Notes: generated from the letters alone by a model not told the origin. Positions 1 to 5,372 are shown, counted from the first letter of the stretch. The stretch: 8,063 bases of DNA from Acidiphilium sp. CAG:727 (GCA_000437515.1 FR898426.1:4719-12781); one strand, 5' to 3'. Numbers and translations: made by a program.

Positions 1-842
1 GGGCTCTCGAACTCGGTCTCGGCGGACGAGTCGGCGACGCGTTCAAGAAATGGCTTGCCAATAAAAAGAGTGCGGAAATCACCAAAGAAGTTCAGAAAAC
101 CCTCGAAGTTTCGCTCTATTCGGCGATTAAGAACAACAAGGGCGAACTTAAAGAAATACTCAAAACCGTTCAGAATTCGCTCGATTGCGTAGTCAAGAAG
201 TCCATCTGGATCTTCGGCGGCGACGGTTGGGCTTACGACATCGGTTACGGCGGACTCGATCACGTTCTCGCTCAGGGCGAAGACGTCAACGTACTCGTCG
301 TAGACACCGAAGTTTACTCCAACACGGGCGGACAGGCAAGTAAAGCGACTCCTACCGGCTCGGTTGCGAAATTCGCCGCGGGCGGCAAGAGAACGAAGAA
401 GAAAGACCTCGGCATGATGGCTATGAGTTACGGCTACGTTTACGTCGCTCAATGCGCTATGGGTTCGAACAAACAGCAATTCCTTAACGCTATCACCGAA
501 GCGGAAGCGTACGACGGACCGTCGCTTATCATCTGCTACGCGCCTTGTATCAACCACGGTATCAACATGGCGAACTCGCAGAACGAAGAGAAGAAAGCGG
601 TCGACGCTGGCTACTGGCACCTTTACAGGTACAACCCCGAAAAAGTCGGCACCGAAGTCAATCCGTTCACGCTCGACAGCAAAGATCCCACCGCAAGTTA
701 TCAGGACTTCATTTTAGGCGAAAACCGTTACGCTACGCTTAAAAAAGCGCAACCCGAACTCGCCGAAAAACTCTTTGAAAAGAGCGAAGAAGACAACGAA
801 GAGCGTCTTGCGAAGTATAAGAAACTCGCAGGCAAAGAATAA
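1..842 (+). CDS. nifJ: Pyruvate:ferredoxin (flavodoxin) oxidoreductase, C-terminal part (5' end outside window)
   Basis: This cytoplasmic enzyme oxidises pyruvate with CoA to acetyl-CoA and CO2 and reduces ferredoxin; it is central to anaerobic fermentation. The open frame runs from base 3 with no start and encodes the last 279 residues of a protein that is normally about 1170-1200 long. Visible here is the thiamine diphosphate domain: GDGWAYDIG at visible residues 73-81, followed by the YSNTGGQ segment at 105-111, the usual GDG...N pattern binding Mg-TPP. YAPCINHG (179-186) carries the conserved cysteine (C182, bases 546-548) that in the Desulfovibrio africanus enzyme is the C-terminal ligand of the proximal 4Fe-4S cluster. 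The tail is charged and probably helical. Many codons end in C or G compared with the downstream genes, which fits high expression. It converges with the transporter gene. A related 2-oxoacid oxidoreductase of the same single-chain type is the only realistic alternative. Confidence 0.96.
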   Translation, partial: ALELGLGGRVGDAFKKWLANKKSAEITKEVQKTLEVSLYSAIKNNKGELKEILKTVQNSLDCVVKKSIWIFGGDGWAYDIGYGGLDHVLAQGEDVNVLVVDTEVYSNTGGQASKATPTGSVAKFAAGGKRTKKKDLGMMAMSYGYVYVAQCAMGSNKQQFLNAITEAEAYDGPSLIICYAPCINHGINMANSQNEEKKAVDAGYWHLYRYNPEKVGTEVNPFTLDSKDPTASYQDFILGENRYATLKKAQPELAEKLFEKSEEDNEERLAKYKKLAGKE

Positions 843-858
843 TAAATTATTCTATAAA

Positions 859-896
859 AAAACAAGGCGGACGCAAATTTGCGTCCGCCTTGTTTT
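859..896. terminator. Bidirectional intrinsic terminator between convergent genes
   Basis: This is a perfect 19-bp palindrome with its centre between bases 877 and 878. The inner GC-rich part (CAAGGCGGACGC and its complement) is flanked by AAAA on the left and TTTT on the right. On the + strand the stem is followed by four T, ending the oxidoreductase transcript 17 bases after its stop codon. On the - strand the run of seven A at 856-862 becomes a seven-U tract, the stronger of the two, ending the transporter transcript. The convergent gene arrangement explains why one hairpin serves both strands. Confidence 0.88.
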
Positions 897-897
897 A

Positions 898-929
898 ATA
901 CCGTCATGTTGAACGTGATCAGACGGTAT
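898..929. repeat. Second inverted repeat spanning the MATE stop codon
   Basis: ATACCGTC (898-905) and GACGGTAT (922-929) form an 8-bp inverted repeat around a 16-base loop. The transporter stop codon (TGA, complement of 919-921) lies in the loop edge. On the - strand this hairpin comes just before the GC-rich terminator and may assist it. The loop-side text GTCATGTTGAAC resembles the edge of common dispersed bacterial intergenic repeats, but that likeness is from memory only. Confidence 0.45.
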
Positions 930-2277
930 CTTTAATTTTATTCTCTTCTTTTTCCCATTTTTTGAGTTGTAAAAAGTAAAACAGCATTCCGAAAATCGCC
1001 GTTAAACTTTCGGCTACGGGAAAGGCTATCCAGGTGTAATCGAGCCCTATCAGGGAAAAGAGATAAAACAACGGAATAAGCCCGAAAATCTGTCTTAAAA
1101 GAGTTAAAAACACGCTCGGGAAAGATCTTCCTATGGATTGAAACAGCGTAGGTATCATAAAACTGAAAATAGCGGGAATAAAACTCAACCCTATTATCGG
1201 AAAAGCCCTTTTACCTATTGCGAGAACTCTTTCCGTTTTATTGAATATAGATATTATCGGTACGGGTAAAAATTCAAAACACAATACTCCTATAAGCATC
1301 GTAACCGCGCTTACGACGAACGAGCAATTCATTATCGATTTTATTCTGTCGTATCTCTTTATCGCGTAATTATAACTTATTACGGGTACTATGCACGTTT
1401 GAAGCCCTATCAGAGGTATCCAGAAAAACGACTGAACTTTATAATACAGCCCGAGTACGATAACCGCTTCGTTACAAAAAGTTGCGAGTATGGCGTTCAG
1501 CGCGACTATGTACACGGTAAAGGCGAACTGCATCAAAACAGACGGGTAGCCGTAACCGTATATCTTTTTTATATAATGACCGAAATTTTTGAGTTCCGGC
1601 GGTTTTCTGAACCCTTTAATTCCGGTTATGACAGCCGCTATAACCTGACCTAATACGGTAGCGACGGCAGCGCCCGCTATACCCATTTCGGGAAATATCC
1701 ACCACCCGAATATCAGAACGGGGTCTAATATAACGTTTACGACCGCGCCCGTTATCTGCGCGATCGTCGGCAAAATCATATTTCCTTCCGCCTGATGTAC
1801 TTTCGTGAATATTCCTTCGGCGAAAACTCCCAAACCACCTACGCAAACTATTATTCCGTAAGTAAAAGCGTACTCTCTCGCGGTTTCGTCCGTGCATTGA
1901 AAATTTATAAAAGGTTTAATTATAACTACCGACAAAAGCGAAAAGATTATCCACATTATAATTGAAAGGACCGCGCCGACGCCCGCAGTTTCGTTGGCTT
2001 CTTTCTCTTTTTTTTCGGCGTAAAGTTTAGCCATGTACGTATTTACACCCACGCCCGTACCGACCGCCAGAGCGATTATAACGAGTTGCATCGTATATAT
2101 GACCGAAAGAGCGTTTATTCCGTTACCCGAAGGGTCGTATTTACCCACGAAAAGGCTGTCCACTACGTTATAAAGGGATTGAATAAGTAACGCCGCCATA
2201 ACGGGCGGCGCAATTTTCAGTAATATTTTTATAGGTTTTTCCGTTCCGTAGAACAGCGGATCTCTTTGTTTTACCAT
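919..2277 (-). CDS. MATE-family multidrug/cation efflux transporter
   Basis: An integral membrane antiporter of 452 residues, the normal MATE length, which would export organic cations or drugs using an H+ or Na+ gradient; the substrate cannot be read from sequence. About twelve hydrophobic segments are visible. The N-terminus follows the family pattern: PPVMAALLIQSLYNVVDSLFVG (residues 24-45, first helix) contains Asp40, the place of the cation-binding Asp of DinF/PfMATE-type proteins. NVILDPVLIFG (181-191), followed by MGIAGAAVATVLGQ (198-211), is a hallmark of the first half. GLQTCIVPVISYNYA (291-305) is the matching element in the second half. The C-terminus is a short lysine/glutamate-rich cytoplasmic tail. 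The start is uncertain: no ribosome binding site lies at normal distance from ATG 2277, although a TATAAT sits 8 bases upstream of it and a short upstream frame overlaps the start. It lies 72 bases downstream of rsmG on the same strand and could be cotranscribed with it. Confidence 0.93.
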   Translation of the reverse strand: MVKQRDPLFYGTEKPIKILLKIAPPVMAALLIQSLYNVVDSLFVGKYDPSGNGINALSVIYTMQLVIIALAVGTGVGVNTYMAKLYAEKKEKEANETAGVGAVLSIIMWIIFSLLSVVIIKPFINFQCTDETAREYAFTYGIIVCVGGLGVFAEGIFTKVHQAEGNMILPTIAQITGAVVNVILDPVLIFGWWIFPEMGIAGAAVATVLGQVIAAVITGIKGFRKPPELKNFGHYIKKIYGYGYPSVLMQFAFTVYIVALNAILATFCNEAVIVLGLYYKVQSFFWIPLIGLQTCIVPVISYNYAIKRYDRIKSIMNCSFVVSAVTMLIGVLCFEFLPVPIISIFNKTERVLAIGKRAFPIIGLSFIPAIFSFMIPTLFQSIGRSFPSVFLTLLRQIFGLIPLFYLFSLIGLDYTWIAFPVAESLTAIFGMLFYFLQLKKWEKEENKIKDTV

Positions 2278-2303
2278 AGTTTTTTATTATATATTTTTTT
2301 CAT
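2271..2303 (-). CDS. Possible 10-residue upstream reading frame overlapping the MATE start
   Basis: ATG at 2303-2301 opens a frame encoding MKKIYNKKLW. Its TAA (complement of 2271-2273) overlaps the transporter start in CTATGGTAA. It has a GAGGA-type ribosome binding site about 8 bases upstream (complement of about 2311-2315), whereas the transporter ATG has none. If the mRNA starts upstream, for example at rsmG, ribosomes could load here and reinitiate at the transporter ATG 4 bases before the stop. If transcription starts at the TATAAT at 2286-2291 the frame is not in the mRNA at all. Such a short frame may be chance. Confidence 0.25.
   Translation of the reverse strand: MKKIYNKKLW
2286..2291 (-). 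promoter_or_regulatory. Possible -10 element for the MATE gene
   Basis: A perfect TATAAT on the - strand lies 8 bases before the transporter ATG, predicting a transcript start near 2279 and an almost leaderless mRNA. No good -35 hexamer is visible at 15-18 bases upstream; that region is inside the repeat element. The surroundings are almost pure A/T, so a chance match is quite possible. Confidence 0.35.
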
Positions 2304-2307
2304 ACTC

Positions 2308-2344
2308 CAATCCTCGGGATTGCTTCGTTTCACTCGCAATGACG
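2308..2344. repeat. Dispersed intergenic palindromic repeat (REP-like)
   Basis: Two overlapping hairpins are visible. CAATCC (2308-2313) pairs with GGATTG (2317-2322) around TCG. ATTGC (2319-2323) pairs with GCAAT (2336-2340) around a loop with CTTCG and CTCG-like text. On the - strand it reads CGTCATTGCGAGTGAAACGA followed by AGCAATCC, which matches the type of short repeat scattered between genes in many bacterial genomes (CGTCATTGCGAG...GAAGCAATC). It begins about 5 bases after the rsmG stop codon and supplies the only ribosome-binding-site-like sequence upstream of the transporter. Copy number in this genome cannot be judged here. Confidence 0.6.
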
Positions 2345-2349
2345 TACCG

Positions 2350-3039
2350 TTACAACGGTTTCTTTTTAATTTTTCCGTTTGCGCGGGGGTATAAAGAAGG
2401 CGTATTTTTTACTTTTTCTACCTCTATAATATTACGTTTTCCTTCGTCATTAGGCAAAGAAAACTCGTATACGTTCGTTATTTTTCCGCCTAAAAGGTCT
2501 ATTGCCGGCTTCGCTTCTTCCGTTTCTTCGGCGGCGTTGCCTTTATACGCGACGAATTTTCCGTTTACTTTTACGAAAGGCATACAGTACTCGGATAAAA
2601 CGTTAAGCCTTGCCACCGCGCGGGCGATACAATAATCAAACTTTTCGCGATAATTTTTATCGTTGCCGAGTTCTTCCGCACGACCGTTTATTATTCTTAC
2701 TTTTTTCAAACCCAACTCTTTAACGACTACGGATAAAAATTCGCATTTTTTTTCGGTTGCTTCCAGAAGAGTAAATGTAAGGTCGTCGCGTAAAATTTTA
2801 TTCGGAACGGACGGGAACCCTCCTCCCGAACCTATTTCCATTATATCCGCGTTGTGGATAAATTTATCCACATATAAACAACTGTCAAGAAAGTGTTTAA
2901 TCTCTATCTGATCGTCGCTTAAAATAGAAGTTAAGTTAAATTTCGAGTTATATTCTTTGAGTAAAGAAGAGTATTCTTTGAATTTTTTCTCTTTTTCGTC
3001 CGTCAACTCTATATTATACTTTTCGAATAATTCTTTCAT
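2350..3039 (-). CDS. rsmG: 16S rRNA (guanine527-N7)-methyltransferase RsmG
   Basis: A soluble SAM-dependent enzyme that methylates N7 of G527 in the 530 loop of 16S rRNA; loss in other bacteria gives low-level streptomycin resistance. The 229-residue length is normal. Numbering from ATG 3039: NLTSI (37-41 in the longer count, 35-39 here), then KHFLDS, the SAM-binding loop EIGSGGGFP (68-76), LLEATEKKCEFL (strand two of the Rossmann fold), GRAEEL (119-124), FDYCIARAVA (134-143), and the C-terminal YPRANGKIKKKPL that matches the family's YPR...K.PL ending. A TTG two codons upstream (3045) is in frame, but ATG 3039 is preferred because the promoter at 3047-3074 would place the RNA start at about 3040. 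No ribosome binding site precedes it. In most Bacillota rsmG ends the mnmE-mnmG-rsmG operon next to the origin; here it stands alone, divergent from dnaN. Two perfect DnaA boxes lie within its coding sequence. Confidence 0.96.
   Translation of the reverse strand: MKELFEKYNIELTDEKEKKFKEYSSLLKEYNSKFNLTSILSDDQIEIKHFLDSCLYVDKFIHNADIMEIGSGGGFPSVPNKILRDDLTFTLLEATEKKCEFLSVVVKELGLKKVRIINGRAEELGNDKNYREKFDYCIARAVARLNVLSEYCMPFVKVNGKFVAYKGNAAEETEEAKPAIDLLGGKITNVYEFSLPNDEGKRNIIEVEKVKNTPSLYPRANGKIKKKPL
2853..2872. promoter_or_regulatory. Two perfect inverted DnaA boxes inside rsmG
   Basis: TGTGGATAA (2853-2861) and TTATCCACA (2864-2872) are both exact matches to the bacterial DnaA box, separated by AT, so that the whole 20 bases form a perfect palindrome. 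They sit in the rsmG coding sequence (codons for V-D-K-F-I-H) about 170 bases inside the gene from its start. Exact 9-base matches in this paired arrangement are unlikely by chance and point to DnaA binding near an origin or a titration/regulatory site. DnaA binding itself is inferred. Confidence 0.6.
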
Positions 3040-3046
3040 AAACAAG

Positions 3047-3074
3047 ATTTTAACATTTTTACCGCGTTTGTCAA
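3047..3074 (-). promoter_or_regulatory. Sigma-A promoter of rsmG, predicted leaderless
   Basis: Reading on the - strand, TTGACA (complement of 3069-3074) is followed by a 16-base spacer and TAAAAT (complement of 3047-3052), with TG one base before the -10 (extended -10). The predicted start at about 3040 is one base before ATG 3039, so the mRNA would have essentially no leader. This agrees with the missing ribosome binding site. Confidence 0.75.
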
Positions 3075-3121
3075 CTACTTTTCCACTATTTTCTTATTTT
3101 AATCTTTCTGCCTTTTTTTTC

Positions 3122-3150
3122 TTGCTTTTTTGGGCGTTATTATATATAAT
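3122..3150 (+). promoter_or_regulatory. Candidate dnaN promoter
   Basis: TTGCTT (3122-3127), a 17-base spacer and a perfect TATAAT (3145-3150) predict a start near 3157 and a leader of about 270 bases before dnaN. The -35 matches only three of six positions, and the all-A/T setting makes a chance -10 possible. A nearer candidate is TATTAT at 3365-3370 with a poor -35 that overlaps the DnaA-like box at 3343-3351. Confidence 0.4.
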
Positions 3151-3183
3151 ATATAGGAGATAATTTTAATACTGCAGGTAATC

Positions 3184-3216
3184 GGAATATATTTTTTATC
3201 CGTAAAGATATATTCC
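3184..3216. repeat. Inverted repeat in the candidate origin/dnaN leader
   Basis: GGAATATAT (3184-3192) and ATATATTCC (3208-3216) are perfect 9-base complements around a 15-base loop. The loop contains TTATCCGTA (3196-3204), two changes from a DnaA box, and the right arm is directly followed by TGTGGACAA (3217-3225). It is not followed by a T tract, so it is not a terminator. It could be an origin element, an operator, or RNA structure in a dnaN leader. Confidence 0.5.
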
Positions 3217-3225
3217 TGTGGACAA
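3217..3225 (-). promoter_or_regulatory. Near-consensus DnaA box
   Basis: TGTGGACAA is the reverse complement of TTGTCCACA, one change from TTATCCACA. It abuts the 3184-3216 inverted repeat. Confidence 0.4.
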
Positions 3226-3342
3226 GCCTTCCGTTTGTATACATTTCTACCTTTTTACGGTTTTTAATAAACAGTATTTCCACCGCTTATCAAAAGCCGA
3301 AAATTAAGGTAAAATCGAAAATTTTATCGCTTAAAAATAAAG

Positions 3343-3351
3343 TTTTCCACA
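3343..3351 (+). promoter_or_regulatory. Near-consensus DnaA box upstream of dnaN
   Basis: TTTTCCACA differs from TTATCCACA at one position. It lies 75 bases before the dnaN ATG and overlaps a possible -35 region for a dnaN-proximal promoter, so it may serve origin function, dnaN control, or neither. Confidence 0.4.
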
Positions 3352-3425
3352 AATCGACAGTTCCTATTATTACTTCTACTTAATAAAAAAAAATATATAT
3401 CTATCAATCGGAAAAAGGAGCAAAA

Positions 3426-4529
3426 ATGAAAATGATCGTAAACGGCAACGATTTATCGAACGCCGTAATGAAAGTGTCGAAGGCTATCAGCGTAAAGACT
3501 ACCAATCCGATACTCGAAGGAATCAAACTTTCTGTAAGAGGGGATAATCTTACGCTTACCGCCACCGATATGGAGATAGGAATAGAAAAGACCATTCCTT
3601 GCGAAACTTTTATGGAAGGAGATATAGTAGTTCCGGGTAAAATGTTTGCCGAACTCGTAAAAAAACTCGAAAACGAAAACGAAGTAGAGTTCTTCCTCGA
3701 AGAAGCAAACAGAATAAAAATAGTATACGGCGACAGCGTCGTTTACCTTTCTTCTCTTTCCGCGGACGAATATCCGTCGCTTAAAAAGAACCTTCGCGAA
3801 AAGTGGATAAATCTTTCAAAGAAGTGTTATAAAGACGCGGTAAACAAAACCGTGTTCGCTTGTTCTACGGACGAATCACGCCCTATACTTAAAGGATGTC
3901 TTTTCGAGGTTAAAGGGGGAGATCTTAAATGCGTAGCGCTGGACGGATTCAGAATGGCGGTGGCGAAAGTTCCCCTTATATCGGCAAGCGGAGATTTCAA
4001 GATGATTATTCCCTCGCGCGCTCTCGGCGAAATTTCGAGAATGCTCGAAGAAGAAGAGGGAGAAATAACTATCGTTTCGGAAGATAATTCGTTGATGGTG
4101 GAAGAAAATAACACCGTTTTCGTAAGCAGACTGTTAGAAGGCGAATTTATAAACTATTCGCAGATTATCCCTACCGAATTCATTACCGAAGTTACGGTAA
4201 ACAGGAACGCTCTTATAAGCGGTCTTGAAAGGGCGACGGTAGTAGCGAAAGATTCCAGAAACCTTATAAAACTCGAAATAAGGGAAAAATTCGTAAACAT
4301 AAAGGCTAATTCCGAAAAAGGAAACGTCAACGAAAACGTACAGATCAAGTGCGTAGGTAAAGACCTCGATATAAACTTCAACTCGAAGTACATAGTAGAC
4401 GCTTTGAAGGCTTCGCCCGACGAATACGTGAATTTCAAGTTCGTCGGAGAAATCGCCCCCGCGATAATTACCCCCTTTGCAGGCGACGATTACGTATTTT
4501 TGGTACTTCCGATAAGAATAAATTCTTAA
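3426..4529 (+). CDS. dnaN: DNA polymerase III beta subunit (sliding clamp)
   Basis: The protein forms the ring-shaped homodimer that holds DNA polymerase III and many repair proteins on DNA. The 367-residue length is typical (366 in E. coli). All three clamp folds are covered: an N-terminal domain with TTNPILEGIKLSV (25-37) and TATDMEIGIE (45-54), a middle domain with STDESRPILKGCLFE and VALDGFRMA, and a C-terminal domain with the INFNSKYIVDALKA segment. The C-terminus LVLPIRINS matches the family's hydrophobic ending near the partner-binding pocket, with Ile where Met is usual (MPMR). The start is fixed by AAAGGAG 6 bases before ATG 3426; the ATG two codons later is too far from it. dnaN normally follows dnaA, but dnaA is not upstream here: a gene-free region separates it from divergent rsmG. 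No terminator is visible before rpmH, so readthrough into it is likely. Confidence 0.98.
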   Translation: MKMIVNGNDLSNAVMKVSKAISVKTTNPILEGIKLSVRGDNLTLTATDMEIGIEKTIPCETFMEGDIVVPGKMFAELVKKLENENEVEFFLEEANRIKIVYGDSVVYLSSLSADEYPSLKKNLREKWINLSKKCYKDAVNKTVFACSTDESRPILKGCLFEVKGGDLKCVALDGFRMAVAKVPLISASGDFKMIIPSRALGEISRMLEEEEGEITIVSEDNSLMVEENNTVFVSRLLEGEFINYSQIIPTEFITEVTVNRNALISGLERATVVAKDSRNLIKLEIREKFVNIKANSEKGNVNENVQIKCVGKDLDINFNSKYIVDALKASPDEYVNFKFVGEIAPAIITPFAGDDYVFLVLPIRINS

Positions 4530-4545
4530 AAGAACGATATTAAAG

Positions 4546-4574
4546 TTGACAAACGTAAATAAAAAAAGTATAAT
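4546..4574 (+). promoter_or_regulatory. Consensus sigma-A promoter P1 of the rpmH operon
   Basis: TTGACA (4546-4551), a 17-base spacer and TATAAT (4569-4574) match the housekeeping consensus at all twelve positions with ideal spacing. The predicted start is near 4581, giving a leader of about 52 bases before rpmH. This strength fits a ribosomal protein and RNase P operon. Confidence 0.9.
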
Positions 4575-4603
4575 TTCAAAAGCAATAATCGGCGTAATAT
4601 AAT
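4575..4603 (+). promoter_or_regulatory. Probable second tandem promoter P2 of the rpmH operon
   Basis: TTCAAA (4575-4580), a 17-base spacer and a perfect TATAAT (4598-4603) begin immediately after the P1 -10. The -35 matches four of six positions. The predicted start is near 4610, giving a leader of about 23 bases that still includes the GGAG ribosome binding site at 4621-4624. Confidence 0.55.
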
Positions 4604-4632
4604 TTTGCGCGGAAAAATACAGGAGTAAAATC

Positions 4633-4767
4633 ATGAAAAGAACTTATCAACCCAAAAAGAAAACCAGAAACAAAGTACACGGATTCAGAAAGAGAATGTC
4701 TACCACCGCAGGCAGAAAGGTATTAAAGAGAAGAAGAAACAAAGGACGTAAACGTCTTACCTATTGA
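4633..4767 (+). CDS. rpmH: Large ribosomal subunit protein bL34
   Basis: This 44-residue, very basic protein binds 23S rRNA in the large subunit. It opens with MKRTYQPKKKTRNKVHGF, contains RMSTTAGRKVLKRRR and ends GRKRLTY, matching the bL34 family along its whole normal length. ACAGGAG lies 8 bases before ATG 4633. It is preceded by a consensus promoter and followed after a single base by rnpA, the near-universal bacterial rpmH-rnpA pair. In the usual Bacillota arrangement rpmH diverges from dnaA; here it follows dnaN on the same strand with a 103-base gap. Confidence 0.98.
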   Translation: MKRTYQPKKKTRNKVHGFRKRMSTTAGRKVLKRRRNKGRKRLTY

Positions 4768-4768
4768 T

Positions 4769-5101
4769 TTGATTAACAGATTAAAAAGAGAGAGCGATTT
4801 TAATAAAGTTTTTTCCAAGGGGAAAAGAGTTTACTTAAAAACGCTCGCTATGCTTTATATTAAAAGCGACCAACTTAAAATAGGTTATTCCGTAAGTAAA
4901 AAGCACGGACACGCGGTAGTGAGAAACAGAATAAAGAGATTGCTACGCGCCGCTACGAGAGAGGTTTTCAAAGATTACGAGACCCCTCTCTATATAGTAT
5001 TTATGCCAAAGAAACGCGACGAATATTCTTACGACGAGTTTTTGTCGGATATCCGTTCGGCGTATAAACAATTGCCGTCCGTAAAATGTTGTATAAAATA
5101 A
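4769..5101 (+). CDS. rnpA: Ribonuclease P protein component
   Basis: The small basic protein partners the catalytic RnpB RNA to remove 5' leaders from pre-tRNAs. The 110-residue length is normal. The N-terminus RLKRESDFNKVFSKGKRV (4-21) and the core IGYSVSKKHGHAVVRNRIKRLLRAATREVF, which holds the RNR motif on the RNA-binding helix, are diagnostic. The start is a TTG at 4769, one base after the rpmH stop; no ATG or GTG is available that keeps the conserved N-terminus, and the nearest purine-rich site is over 20 bases upstream inside rpmH. Expression therefore probably depends on ribosomes finishing rpmH. Its last 16 bases overlap the yidD start in another frame. Confidence 0.96.
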   Translation: MINRLKRESDFNKVFSKGKRVYLKTLAMLYIKSDQLKIGYSVSKKHGHAVVRNRIKRLLRAATREVFKDYETPLYIVFMPKKRDEYSYDEFLSDIRSAYKQLPSVKCCIK

Positions 5102-5346
5102 GCCCTATCAACAAGTTTTGCATAAAGGCGTTGAAGTTTTATAAAAGATTTATATCCGTACCCTTAAGAGCCGGTTGTATATTTACCCCGTCTTGCAGCG
5201 TGTATTCGATGGAAGCGTTTATAAAACACAACTTTTTTGCGGCTTTGGGGCTTACTATATGGCGAATTTTAAGATGTAACAGGATAAACAAAGGCGGGTT
5301 CGATCCCGTTCCGGAAAACCCCAACTATAAAAAGTGGTTAATGTAG
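5086..5346 (+). CDS. yidD: Membrane protein insertion efficiency factor YidD
   Basis: A small membrane-associated protein that helps YidC/Sec-dependent insertion of inner-membrane proteins. The 86-residue frame carries the family signature: an amphipathic N-terminal segment (KALKFYKRFISVPLR), then AGCIFTPSCSVYSMEAFIKH with the paired cysteines, then ILRCNRINKGGFDPVPENP with the third conserved cysteine and the GG-DPVP ending. ATG 5086 lies inside the end of rnpA (16-base overlap), so translation is probably coupled to rnpA; AAAA rather than a clear GGAG precedes it. It sits directly upstream of yidC, 26 bases away, the expected order. Confidence 0.95.
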   Translation: MLYKISPINKFCIKALKFYKRFISVPLRAGCIFTPSCSVYSMEAFIKHNFFAALGLTIWRILRCNRINKGGFDPVPENPNYKKWLM

Positions 5347-5372
5347 TCGTTTTTTGATAAAACAGGAGTAAA

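Larger units (their letters stand above)
3040..3425. other. Gene-free AT-rich region between divergent rsmG and dnaN; candidate replication origin
   Basis: No reading frame of substance is convincing here. The region has long T and A tracts, an all-A/T stretch at 3137-3155 that could unwind easily, a 9-bp inverted repeat (3184-3192 with 3208-3216), and DnaA-box-like sites at 3217-3225 and 3343-3351 plus a weaker one at 3079-3087. It contains the rsmG promoter on the - strand and probable dnaN promoter elements on the + strand. Flanking genes diverge and the dnaN-rpmH block lies to the right, as expected beside an origin. A long leader for dnaN is an alternative explanation of its size. Confidence 0.5.

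Noticed and set aside
2339..2635. 98-codon plus-strand frame opposite rsmG
   Set aside because: It overlaps the conserved C-terminal half of rsmG and starts within the repeat element; no ribosome binding site or motif.
3036..3056. Six-codon frame (MLKSCL) whose TGA overlaps the rsmG ATG
   Set aside because: The predicted transcript start at about 3040 lies downstream of its ATG, and no convincing ribosome binding site precedes it, so it is probably not in the mRNA.
3802..3810. DnaA-box-like AGTGGATAA within dnaN
   Set aside because: One mismatch, isolated, and explained by the Lys-Trp-Ile codons of the clamp.
4522..4535. Small palindrome (TTCTT/AAGAA) at the end of dnaN as a terminator
   Set aside because: Only five A/T-rich pairs, a two-base loop and no T tract; too weak for termination.
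4134..4634. 166-codon minus-strand frame opposite the end of dnaN
   Set aside because: Antisense of dnaN with low-complexity aromatic composition; it also runs across the consensus rpmH promoter and into the rpmH start, and has no family resemblance.
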